Source: Frankiaceae bacterium
GTDB taxonomy: Bacteria > Actinomycetota > Actinomycetes > Mycobacteriales > SCTD01
Assembly: GCA_026786045.1 (NCBI GenBank)
Contig: JAJAYV010000357.1
Span: 1-11,945 of the forward strand
Length of the DNA stretch: 11,945 nucleotides
Reading direction: 5' to 3'
Made by a program: the position numbers and the translations under genes. Positions 1-6,026 of this stretch are shown in pieces. Within the stretch, counting starts at the first letter, position 1; every line of letters starts with the position of its first letter. The notes beneath the pieces were generated by a model, which was not told the origin of the DNA, ran no database searches, and saw only the letters and a program-made list of their open reading frames with translations.

Positions 1-18
1 CCCGGGCGGTGGGCCCGG

Positions 19-61
19 CCCCCCACCCCCCCGGGGCCCCCGCCCCCGCCCCCCCCCACCC
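19..61. repeat. C-run tract (G-quadruplex-capable on minus strand)
   Basis: On the plus strand this stretch consists of runs of 6, 7, 5, 5, 9 and 3 cytosines separated mostly by single A or G bases, with one GGGG block at 33-36. The minus strand therefore carries six G-runs of three or more within about 43 bases, which satisfies the usual G-quadruplex pattern with very short loops. It lies beyond the groEL terminator, and no gene is supported in positions 1-116. Whether it folds in the cell is inference. Homopolymer runs this long next to a window edge are also places where base-calling errors are common. Confidence 0.7.
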
Positions 62-116
62 GCGGGGCGCCGGGCCGGCCCGCGCCCGGCCGCGCTCGTG
101 GCCGAGCAGGGACGCG

Positions 117-154
117 CGACGGCCCGGCGCCCCTCGCGGGGTGCCGGGCCGTCG
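117..154 (-). terminator. groEL terminator hairpin
   Basis: The arms at 117-128 and 143-154 are exact complements of 12 bases (core GACGGCCCGGC). They are followed inward by a G/T wobble (129/142) and four C:G pairs (130-133 with 138-141), around the loop TCGC. The stem begins about 18 bases after the groEL stop codon at 172-174. There is no T-tract on the minus strand after the stem, which is common for actinobacterial terminators. Position and stem strength make termination of the groES-groEL message the obvious role. Confidence 0.85.
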
Positions 155-171
155 TACGTGCTGGGTGGCTG

Positions 172-1788
172 CTAGTGCGAGTGGCCGTGGCCGCCGTGGC
201 CGGCGTCAGCCTGCTCCTCGCGCTTGTCCGCGACCAGCGTCTCGGTCGTCAGCAGCATGCTGGCGATCGAGGCGGCGTTGCGGACGGCACTGCGGGAGAC
301 CTTGACCGGGTCGACGATGCCCTGCTTGACCAGGTCGCCGTACTCGCCGGTCGCGGCGTTGAGGCCCTGACCGGCACCGAGCTCACGAGCCCGGTTCACC
401 GCGACGCGGCCCTCGAGGCCGGCGTTCTTGGCGATCCAGTACGCCGGCTCGTCCAGTGCCTTGCGCACGATGCGCACACCGGTGCGCTCGTCGCCCTCGA
501 GGCCGAGGTCGCCCTCGAGCACCGCGGCGGCGTGCACCAGCGCGGCGCCACCACCGGGGACGATGCCCTCCTCCACCGCAGCCTTGGTCGCCGAGATGGC
601 GTCCTCGAGGCGGTGCTTGCGCTCCTTGAGCTCGGTCTCGGTGTGGGCGCCGACCTTGATGACGCCGACGCCGCCGGACAGCTTCGCGAGGCGCTCGGAC
701 AGCTTCTCCTTGTCCCAGTCGGAGTCGCTGTTCTCGATCTCCTGCTTGATCTGGGCGACGCGGCCGGCGATCTCCTCGGTCGTGCCGGCGCCATCGACGA
801 TCGTCGTCAGCTCCTTGGTGACCGTGACGCTGCGAGCCTTGCCGAGCACCTCGAGGCCGACCGTGTCGAGCTTGAGGCCGACCTCGGCGCTGATGACCTG
901 GCCGCCGGTGAGCACGGCGATGTCCTGCAGCATCGCCTTGCGGCGGTCGCCGAAGCCGGGAGCCTTGACGGCGGCGACCTTGAGCGTCTTGCGGATCGCG
1001 TTGACGACCAGCGTCGACAGCGCCTCGCCGTCCACGTCCTCGGCCACGATGAGCAGCGGCTTCTGGGCAGCGACGACCTTCTCCAGCAGCGGCAGCAGCT
1101 CGGCCAACGCGCTGACCTTGCCGTTGACGATGAGCACGAGGGCGTCCTCGAGGACGGTCTCCATGCGCTCGGCGTCGGTGACGAAGTACGGGCTGATGTA
1201 GCCCTTGTCGAACTGCATCCCCTCGGTGAGCTCGAGCTCCAGACCGGTGGTCTGGCTCTCCTCGACCGTGATGACGCCGTCCTTGCCGACCTTGTCGATC
1301 GCCTCGGCGACGAGCTGGCCGACCAGGGCGTCCTGGGCCGAGATGGCGGCGACCGCGGCGACCTCGTCGTGAGTCTGCACCTCGGTGGCGGCGGCGAGCA
1401 GCGCCTCGTGGACGGCCTCGACGGCGGCGTCGATGCCGACCTTGAGGCTCATCGGGTTGGCGCCGGCCGCGACGGCGCGCAGGCCTTCGTGGACCATCGC
1501 CTGGCCGAGGACGGTCGCGGTGGTGGTGCCGTCACCCGCGACGTCGTTGGTCTTGGTGGCGATCTCCTTGGCGAGCTGAGCACCCATGTTCTCGTACGGG
1601 TCCTCGAGCTCGACCTCGCGGGCGATCGTGACGCCGTCGTTGGTGATGGTCGGGCCGCCGTAGGCCTTGGCGAGCACGACGTTGCGGCCCTTCGGGCCGA
1701 GCGTCACCTTGACGGCATTGGCGAGGGCGTCCACGCCGCGCTCGAGAGAGCGGCGGGCGTCCTCGGAGAAGCTGAGGGTCTTGGCCAT
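172..1788 (-). CDS. groEL: 60 kDa chaperonin GroEL, His-tailed (GroEL1-type)
   Basis: This is the large chaperonin subunit, which encloses unfolded proteins in an ATP-driven ring closed by GroES in the cytoplasm. The 538-residue product is full length for the family. Visible landmarks are the N-terminal MAKTLSFSEDAR, the ATP-site motif AGDGTTTATV (residues 84-93), the conserved Asp396 in the RLEDAI motif (equivalent to Asp398 of E. coli GroEL), and the chaperonin signature AAVEEGIVPGGG (403-414). The C-terminus is not the usual Gly-Gly-Met repeat: it ends in HGGHGHSH, with His at 531, 534, 536 and 538. That tail and the linkage to groES are typical of actinobacterial GroEL1, where many genomes have a second, unlinked groEL with the GGM tail. 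It lies 93 bases downstream of groES and is co-transcribed with it. The ATG start is preceded by GGAAGG. Expected control is through the CIRCE site upstream of groES. Confidence 0.97.
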   Translation of the reverse strand: MAKTLSFSEDARRSLERGVDALANAVKVTLGPKGRNVVLAKAYGGPTITNDGVTIAREVELEDPYENMGAQLAKEIATKTNDVAGDGTTTATVLGQAMVHEGLRAVAAGANPMSLKVGIDAAVEAVHEALLAAATEVQTHDEVAAVAAISAQDALVGQLVAEAIDKVGKDGVITVEESQTTGLELELTEGMQFDKGYISPYFVTDAERMETVLEDALVLIVNGKVSALAELLPLLEKVVAAQKPLLIVAEDVDGEALSTLVVNAIRKTLKVAAVKAPGFGDRRKAMLQDIAVLTGGQVISAEVGLKLDTVGLEVLGKARSVTVTKELTTIVDGAGTTEEIAGRVAQIKQEIENSDSDWDKEKLSERLAKLSGGVGVIKVGAHTETELKERKHRLEDAISATKAAVEEGIVPGGGAALVHAAAVLEGDLGLEGDERTGVRIVRKALDEPAYWIAKNAGLEGRVAVNRARELGAGQGLNAATGEYGDLVKQGIVDPVKVSRSAVRNAASIASMLLTTETLVADKREEQADAGHGGHGHSH

Positions 1789-1806
1789 GCGGTTCCTTCC
1801 AGAGAT

Positions 1807-1845
1807 GCGAACGCCCCGGCCCCTAGCGGGTACCGGGGCGGTCGC
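1807..1845 (-). other. Intercistronic hairpin between groES and groEL
   Basis: Arms GCGA (1807-1810) and TCGC (1842-1845) enclose a one-base mismatch, then CGCCCCGG (1812-1819) pairs with CCGGGGCG (1833-1840). A small internal loop follows, then CCC/GGG closed by the loop TAGC. The structure occupies about 40 of the 93 bases between the groES stop and the groEL start, leaving the groEL ribosome-binding site free. It could be an mRNA processing site, a partial terminator or a 5' stabiliser of groEL mRNA. Cleavage of groESL mRNA at an intercistronic stem-loop is known from Agrobacterium; applying it here is inference. Confidence 0.6.
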
Positions 1846-1881
1846 GTCAGACAGGTGGGGGCTGGGCCCCGGGTGAGGGCT

Positions 1882-2187
1882 CTAGCCCTCGATGACGGCC
1901 AGAACGTCGCGGGCGGAGAGCACGAGGTACTCCTCACCGGCGTACTTGACCTCGGTGCCGCCGTACTTGCTGTACAGAACCTTGTCGCCGACCTTGACGT
2001 CGAGCGGAACGCGGTTGCCGTCCTCGAAACGGCCCGGGCCGACGGCCAGGACGGTGCCCTCCTGGGGCTTCTCCTTCGCCGTGTCGGGGATGACGAGCCC
2101 GGACGCGGTGGTGCTCTCCGCGTCGCTCGCCTGGACCACGATGCGGTCCTCGAGGGGCTTGATGGCGACCTTCGTCGCAGTGGACAC
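1882..2187 (-). CDS. groES: 10 kDa co-chaperonin GroES
   Basis: This is the lid of the GroEL chamber: a heptamer that caps the ring and triggers folding in the enclosed cavity. The product is 101 residues, the usual family length. It shows the N-terminal IKPLEDRIVVQ strand (9-19), the mobile loop around ASDAESTTASGLVIPD (20-35), which contacts GroEL, the EGTVLAVGPGR segment (43-53), and the C-terminal YLVLSARDVLAVIEG. The start is GTG at 2187, chosen because AGGAGG sits four bases upstream and the protein begins at the family's normal point. It is the first gene of the groES-groEL operon. A promoter and CIRCE operator lie about 75-110 bases upstream, so HrcA-mediated heat-shock control is expected. 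Confidence 0.97.
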   Translation of the reverse strand: MSTATKVAIKPLEDRIVVQASDAESTTASGLVIPDTAKEKPQEGTVLAVGPGRFEDGNRVPLDVKVGDKVLYSKYGGTEVKYAGEEYLVLSARDVLAVIEG

Positions 2188-2261
2188 GATGCCTCCTGGT
2201 TGAGCGCTGACGGTGGTGGAGCTGGCGTCCTGCCGTCGCGGGGGTCAGGGCCTGGCTGCGG

Positions 2262-2288
2262 TTGGCACTCTAGCCCTCCGAGTGCCAA
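2262..2288 (-). promoter_or_regulatory. CIRCE operator (HrcA-binding site)
   Basis: A perfect 9-base inverted repeat, TTGGCACTC and GAGTGCCAA, is separated by 9 bases (2271-2279). The family consensus is TTAGCACTC-N9-GAGTGCTAA, so each arm differs at one symmetric position and the spacing is exact. It lies about 75 bases before the groES start and overlaps the predicted -10 box. That is where the HrcA repressor would block transcription at normal temperature. Confidence 0.95.
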
Positions 2289-2296
2289 CGCGACAA
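2267..2296 (-). promoter_or_regulatory. groES-groEL promoter (-35 TTGTCG, -10 TAGAGT)
   Basis: On the minus strand TTGTCG (2296-2291) and TAGAGT (2272-2267) are separated by 18 bases, which fits a housekeeping sigma-70-type promoter. The CIRCE inverted repeat covers the spacer and the -10 box, as in other actinobacterial groES promoters. Predicted initiation near 2260 gives a leader of about 70 bases. Confidence 0.65.
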
Positions 2297-2487
2297 GCGG
2301 GCCCGCCGTTGCGCCGTCCGGGTGAACCCGCGCCACCGCTGTAACGGACCGGACGGCCGTGCCGACGTCCCCCGTGAGCGGCACCCGCCGCGCCACGCGA
2401 CAAGGGCAACCCGTCGGCGACGACGGTCAGCAGCGCCACCGGCCTCATGCAGGCATCGGAGCAGCCGAACTGGGAGGAACCAACCGC

Positions 2488-3153
2488 ATGTCCCTGACCG
2501 TCCTGAGCGCCGTCCTGACCAAGCTCGCCGCCGGCAGCACGGCGGCGAAGGGCGCCCTGGGCGTCGCCGTGGCCGTGGCCGCCATCGGCACCGCCGGCGC
2601 CACCGGCACCCTTTCCCTCGTCTCCGCGGAGGGCGACGTCGAGGTCGGCGTGACCGAGCCGACGGTCGAGCCGACGGTCGAGCCGACGGTCGAGCCGACC
2701 GACGAGCCGACCGACGACCCCACCGTCGAGCCGGCGCCCGAGCCGGTGGCGAAGGCCGTCGAGGAGGCAGCCGACGAGCAGGGCCCCAAGGCGGGCACGT
2801 TCGGTGCCCAGGTGCACGAGATCAAGGCAAGCGGCGGCACCGGCCAGGACGTCGCGGCCGCCGCGCACAAGAAGAACGCTGACCGCAAGGCGGCCCGCGC
2901 CGCTGAGGGCAAGGGCGCCGGCGCCCCCGAGGGCAAGGGCAAGCCGGAAGGCAAGGGCAAGAAGGCCGACCCTGCTCCGGAGACCGTCGACCAGCCGGAG
3001 GCCGAGGAGCCCGAGGCCGAGGAGCCCGAGGCCGAGGAGCCCGAGACCGAGGAGCCCGAGACCGAGGAGCCCGAGACCGAGGAGCCCGAGACCGAGGAGC
3101 CCGCGGCGCCGGCCGGCGGCGACGCAGACGAGGACCGCGCCCCCGGCGAGTAG
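2488..3153 (+). CDS. Repeat-rich probable secreted or membrane-anchored protein of unknown function
   Basis: I do not recognise this 221-residue protein. An N-terminal hydrophobic Ala/Gly/Val stretch (about 22-47) could be a signal peptide or membrane anchor. It is followed by tandem EPTV-type repeats (57-80), a short core with GAQVHEIKASGGTGQDVAAAAHKKN (106-130, broken here as GAQVHEIKAS then GGTGQDVAAAAHKKN), a Lys/Gly-rich basic segment (about 133-160), and seven acidic EAEEP/ETEEP repeats (171-205). The EPT and EEP repeats look like extended, low-complexity linkers. The start is ATG at 2488, chosen because GGGAGG lies ten bases upstream; an in-frame ATG at 2359 would add 43 residues of no evident character. 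It faces away from groES, whose CIRCE site is 200 bases upstream, and runs towards tsaD. Third-position GC and frame-consistent repeats support coding. No catalytic motif is visible. Confidence 0.75.
   Translation: MSLTVLSAVLTKLAAGSTAAKGALGVAVAVAAIGTAGATGTLSLVSAEGDVEVGVTEPTVEPTVEPTVEPTDEPTDDPTVEPAPEPVAKAVEEAADEQGPKAGTFGAQVHEIKASGGTGQDVAAAAHKKNADRKAARAAEGKGAGAPEGKGKPEGKGKKADPAPETVDQPEAEEPEAEEPEAEEPETEEPETEEPETEEPETEEPAAPAGGDADEDRAPGE
2656..2727 (+). repeat. 12-bp tandem repeat encoding EPTV/EPTD
   Basis: Six consecutive 12-base units lie in frame in the repeat-rich gene: three identical GAGCCGACGGTC, two GAGCCGACCGAC and one GACCCCACCGTC. They encode EPTV, EPTV, EPTV, EPTD, EPTD, DPTV. The near-identical bases, not just the amino acids, indicate recent expansion by slippage or unequal exchange. 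Confidence 0.95.
2998..3102 (+). repeat. 15-bp tandem repeat encoding EAEEP/ETEEP
   Basis: Seven perfect-length 15-base units: three of GAGGCCGAGGAGCCC, then four of GAGACCGAGGAGCCC. They differ only by the Ala/Thr codon and code for a strongly acidic proline-punctuated tract near the protein's C-terminus. Because the unit is a multiple of three, copy-number change would alter protein length without a frameshift. Confidence 0.97.
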
Positions 3154-3288
3154 CCCCGCACGCGCCCCGCGGTGACGGGCTCGACGCGCCGGGGGCGGGC
3201 GCAGGTGCGCGGAGGGTGGTGCGACGTGTCCGGGTACGACGGCGGTCGGGTCCCGGTGAGCGGCAGAGGAGCCCGACGGCCGGCCGGG

Positions 3289-4329
3289 TCAGCGGCAGAC
3301 GACCTCGCGGACGTCCATCGAGCTGTCGGCGGGCAGGTCGAGCGGGCTGGCCGCCACGCCCGCGGCGACGAGCCGGCTGCCGAGCGCGGCGACCATCGCG
3401 CCGTTGTCGGTGCACAGGCCGGGGCGCGGTACCCGCAGCTCGATCCCCGCCGCCTCGCAGCGCTGCTGCGCCATCGACCGCAGCCGGGAGTTCGCCGCGA
3501 CCCCGCCGCCGATGATCAGCGCGCCGACGCCCTGCTCGGTGCACGCCCGGACCGCCTTGGCGGTCAGCACGTCCACTACCGCCTCCTGGAAGCTCGCGCA
3601 CACGTCGGCGACCGGGACCGGCTCCCCCGCGGCCTGCTTCGCCTCGACCCACCGCGCCACCGCGGTCTTCAACCCGCTGAAGGACACGTCGTACGAGCTG
3701 TCGCGCAGCATCGAGCGTGGGAAGGCAATGGCGTCGCGGTCACCCTCGCGGGCGGTGCGGTCGACGACCGGACCACCGGGGAAGCCGAGCCCGAGCAGGC
3801 GCGCGACCTTGTCGAAGGCCTCCCCCGCCGCGTCGTCGACGGTGGCGCCGAGCGGGTTGAGCGTCTGCGTCACGTCGTCGACCAGCAGCAGGCTGGAGTG
3901 CCCGCCGGAGACGAGCAGCGCGATCGCCGGCTCCGGCAGCGGCCCGTGCTCGAGGACGTCGACCGCGACGTGGGCGGCCAGGTGGTTGACGCCGTAGAGC
4001 GGGAGGTCGAGGGCGAGGCTGTAGGACTTCGCGGCGGCGACGCCGACCAGCAGCGCGCCGGCAAGGCCCGGTCCTGCGGTGACAGCTATGGCGTCGAGGT
4101 CGCTCAGCGCGACCCCGGCCGTCTCGAGCGCGCGGGTGACCGTCGGGACCATCGCCTCGAGGTGCGCCCGGCTGGCGACCTCGGGCACCACGCCCCCGAA
4201 GCGGGCGTGCTCGTCCACGCTGCTGGCGACGGCGTCCGCGAGCAGCGTCGTCCCGCGGACGATGCCGATGCCGGTCTCGTCGCAGGAGGTCTCGATCCCC
4301 AGGACCAGCGGCTCGTCGCGCACGCGCAC
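3289..4329 (-). CDS. tsaD: tRNA N6-adenosine threonylcarbamoyltransferase TsaD
   Basis: TsaD transfers the threonylcarbamoyl group from threonylcarbamoyl-AMP to A37 of ANN-decoding tRNAs, with TsaB and TsaE as partners. The 346-residue product matches the family length. It shows the ASKHA N-terminal LGIETSCDETG (10-20), the metal-binding His pair in NHLAAH (His116, His120), SGGHSSLLLVDD (141-152), GATVDDAAGEAFDKVARLLGL (in 161-181), the FSGLKTA segment (217-223), GGGVAANSRLR (274-284) and CTDNGAMVA with the metal ligand Asp308. The start is GTG at 4329; a second in-frame GTG two codons later is equally possible. It follows rimI by 33 bases on the same strand and closes the operon. A weak hairpin with arms at 3245-3250 and 3272-3277 is the only terminator candidate I see downstream. 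Confidence 0.96.
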   Translation of the reverse strand: MRVRDEPLVLGIETSCDETGIGIVRGTTLLADAVASSVDEHARFGGVVPEVASRAHLEAMVPTVTRALETAGVALSDLDAIAVTAGPGLAGALLVGVAAAKSYSLALDLPLYGVNHLAAHVAVDVLEHGPLPEPAIALLVSGGHSSLLLVDDVTQTLNPLGATVDDAAGEAFDKVARLLGLGFPGGPVVDRTAREGDRDAIAFPRSMLRDSSYDVSFSGLKTAVARWVEAKQAAGEPVPVADVCASFQEAVVDVLTAKAVRACTEQGVGALIIGGGVAANSRLRSMAQQRCEAAGIELRVPRPGLCTDNGAMVAALGSRLVAAGVAASPLDLPADSSMDVREVVCR

Positions 4330-4362
4330 CAGCCTACGGAGCGGCCGCCCCGGGCCGGGCTA

Positions 4363-4803
4363 TCAGCCGCGGCGGGTGAGGACGAGGGCGTCGACGCCGC
4401 CGGGGTAGTAGCCGCGGCGCACGCCGGTGCGGGTGAAGCCGTGCGCGGCGTAGAGGAGCTGGGCGGCCGCGTTGTCGGCGCGCACCTCGAGGCTGACGGT
4501 GCGCTGCCGCCGGCGGGCGGCCTCCTGCAGCAGGTCGGCGAGCAGCCGGGCACCGAGCCCCTGGCCCTGAGCGGCCGGCGCGACCGCGATGGTCTGCACG
4601 AACGCCTCGTCGGGGTAGTCGCACAGCCCGGCGTAGCCGACGACGGAGCCGTCGGACAGCGCCACGACGTAGTGCCGGGTGTCGAGCTGGCCGAGCTCGG
4701 ACCAGAACAGCCGCTCGCTCCACGGCTCGGGCTGGAACACCGCCCGCTCGATCGGCATCAGCTCGGCGACGTGCCACCAGCGCATCCGCTCGAGCGTGAT
4801 CAC
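4363..4803 (-). CDS. rimI: Ribosomal protein S18 alanine N-acetyltransferase RimI
   Basis: A GNAT-fold enzyme that acetylates the N-terminal residue of ribosomal protein S18 using acetyl-CoA. The 146-residue product is standard length. Features are the N-terminal MRWWHVAELMPIER (7-20) and PWSERLFWSEL (27-37), characteristic of RimI, the acetyl-CoA-binding AVAPAAQGQGLGARLL (73-88), SLEVRADNAAAQLLY (104-118), HGF (121-123) and RRGYYPG (129-135). The start is uncertain between adjacent GTG codons at 4806 and 4803; I chose 4803 because GGTGAG then lies six bases upstream instead of three. The start is seven bases past the stop of the preceding unknown gene, so translational coupling is likely. 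RimI between tsaB and tsaD is a common bacterial arrangement. Confidence 0.93.
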   Translation of the reverse strand: MITLERMRWWHVAELMPIERAVFQPEPWSERLFWSELGQLDTRHYVVALSDGSVVGYAGLCDYPDEAFVQTIAVAPAAQGQGLGARLLADLLQEAARRRQRTVSLEVRADNAAAQLLYAAHGFTRTGVRRGYYPGGVDALVLTRRG

Positions 4804-4810
4804 CACCGGC

Positions 4811-5368
4811 TCACCACGACGCGGGCTCGACGACGGTGCCGCCGTGCCGCAGCGAGACGCGGTGCAGCTGGTCGCCCGTACGCACGTGCACCTCGTCGTC
4901 GAGCCGGCCGAGCCACTCGGCGGCCGGGCCGAGGTGATCGCTCTCCCAGGCCAGGCCCGCGGCGTCGTAGGCCGACAGCCGGTCGTCGTCGAGCAGCAGC
5001 GCAAGGCCGAGGTCGGCCTGCGGGGCGTACCGCCGCACGGTGGGCAGGTCGATCCGCGACCAGGCGTCCGGGTCGCGGGTGTCGACGAGGTAGGGCCCGC
5101 CGCCGACGGAGACGAACAACGTCGAGGGCTCCGGCCAGGACGCCACCAGCGACAGCCGACCGGCGACCAGGTCGCTGGCGAAGACCCCGGTCCACATCCG
5201 CCCGGTCGAGGCGGTGATGCGCAGCCAGGCCCCGTCGTGGCCGCCGTCGCGACGGGCACCCGGGTAGTAGACGCGCTCCTTGACCTTGGACATCCCGCGC
5301 AGGGTCCGCTCGTGGGCGACCTCGAAGTCGTGCGCGAAGGCGTCCAGCCACAGCGGGGTGTCGCTCAC
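4811..5368 (-). CDS. Uncharacterised 185-residue protein inside the t6A/rimI operon
   Basis: I do not recognise a named family. The GTG start at 5368 overlaps the tsaB stop in the arrangement GTGA, and the stop lies seven bases before rimI, so the gene is almost certainly translated with both neighbours. The product begins MSDTPLWLDAFAHDFEVAHE (charged, probably helical). A probably beta-rich domain follows, with hydrophobic strands such as LSLVASW (72-78), TLFVSVGG (83-90), GPYLVDTRDPDAW (91-103), LGLALLLDDDRLSAYDAAGLAW (in 120-141) and a C-terminal EVHVRTGDQLHRVSL (159-173). There is no signal peptide, membrane segment or Cys pair. The alternating strand pattern vaguely resembles soluble repeat-type beta proteins, but this is only an impression. 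Its position suggests a role linked to t6A formation or ribosome modification, or merely a passenger gene. Confidence 0.9.
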   Translation of the reverse strand: MSDTPLWLDAFAHDFEVAHERTLRGMSKVKERVYYPGARRDGGHDGAWLRITASTGRMWTGVFASDLVAGRLSLVASWPEPSTLFVSVGGGPYLVDTRDPDAWSRIDLPTVRRYAPQADLGLALLLDDDRLSAYDAAGLAWESDHLGPAAEWLGRLDDEVHVRTGDQLHRVSLRHGGTVVEPASW

Positions 5369-6012
5369 GCGGTCACCCGCTTGCTCGCCCCCGGCTCCAC
5401 GGCGTCGGGGCGGCGCAGGTAGAGCGGCGTGAGCGGCTCGCTCGGCGCGCCGGCCCGCACCCGGTCGGCCGCCCGGACGACGAGCAGGTGCGCCGACGGG
5501 TAACGCGGCTCGTCCCGGACCAAGCCCGGCAGCGACGCCCGGTGCAGCAGGGCCCCGGCGCCGGCGAGCACCGCCCCGCACGGCAGCGGCAGGTCGGCCG
5601 GCGCGCAGACGCCCGGCCCCTCGACCCGCTCCCCCGCGGCGTAGCGCGCCCAGTAGACCTCCTTGCGCCGCGCGTCGGCCAGCACCCAGCCGTCGGCCAG
5701 CCCGAAGGCGTCCAGCGAGCAGACGCCGTACGCGGGGATGCCGAGCGCGTCGGCTGTCGTGGCGGCGGTGACCAGCCCGACGCGCAGGCCGGTGAACGGG
5801 CCCGGGCCGGTGCCGACGACGACTGCGGTGAGCTCGCGCCGGTCGACGCCTGCCTCGGCGAGCACCACCCGCACCCCGACCGCCAGCAGCTCGCCGTGCC
5901 GGCGGCCGTCGACGGCCACCGACTCGGCCACCGGCTCGACCGCCGTCGGCGTGACGCGGGACAGCCCGGCCGAGACGGCGGCCGAGGAGGTGTCGAGGGC
6001 GAGGACCAGCAC
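5365..6012 (-). CDS. tsaB: tRNA threonylcarbamoyladenosine biosynthesis protein TsaB
   Basis: TsaB is the non-catalytic ASKHA partner of TsaD in the t6A transferase complex. The 215-residue product has the expected N-terminal strand LVLALDTSS (2-10), RRHGELL (37-43), the signature GTGPGPFTGLRVGL (67-80), GVCSLDAFG (96-104), DARRKEVYWARY (113-124) and a C-terminal PLYLRRPDAVEP (196-207). The start is GTG at 6012, directly before the conserved first strand; the reading frame stays open upstream, but the extension has no homologous character. No Shine-Dalgarno sequence precedes it, while a TACCCT -10-like box lies seven bases upstream, so a leaderless transcript is likely. It is the first gene of the operon. 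The tsaE gene that often precedes tsaB is replaced here by a divergent transporter. Confidence 0.94.
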   Translation of the reverse strand: MLVLALDTSSAAVSAGLSRVTPTAVEPVAESVAVDGRRHGELLAVGVRVVLAEAGVDRRELTAVVVGTGPGPFTGLRVGLVTAATTADALGIPAYGVCSLDAFGLADGWVLADARRKEVYWARYAAGERVEGPGVCAPADLPLPCGAVLAGAGALLHRASLPGLVRDEPRYPSAHLLVVRAADRVRAGAPSEPLTPLYLRRPDAVEPGASKRVTA

Positions 6013-6019
6013 GCCGTCG

Positions 6020-6025
6020 AGGGTA
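6020..6025 (-). promoter_or_regulatory. Putative -10 box of tsaB (leaderless start)
   Basis: TACCCT on the minus strand matches the actinobacterial TANNNT -10 pattern. It ends seven bases before the tsaB GTG, so transcription would begin at or next to the start codon. No good -35 hexamer is evident: the sequence there is GGGTGT, inside the palindrome. The absence of a ribosome-binding site supports this reading. Confidence 0.45.
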
Positions 6026-6026
6026 G

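Noticed and set aside
9..305. Possible small Pro/Arg-rich gene at the left edge
   Set aside because: It runs through the C-tract and the groEL terminator and overlaps the groEL 3' end antisense; composition reflects the C-runs only.
175..2325. A very long open frame opposite groEL and groES
   Set aside because: It is antisense to two certain genes. In DNA with G/C-rich third positions the opposite strand often stays open. The translation is low-complexity Asp/Leu/Gly-rich with no recognisable domain.
2656..3102. Repeat arrays as a CRISPR or intergenic repeat element
   Set aside because: Units are 12 and 15 bases, contiguous, without spacers, and keep the reading frame of a gene.
3256..3299. 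Direct repeat GTGAGCGGCAGA / GTCAGCGGCAGA at the tsaD 3' end
   Set aside because: 11 of 12 matches over a short GC-rich string next to the stop codon; no flanking mobile-element features, so chance or a trivial duplication is sufficient.
3172..5217. Long plus-strand open frame opposite tsaD and rimI
   Set aside because: Antisense to clear family members. The translation is dominated by Arg/Ala/Gly and has no motif, as expected of a frame shadow.
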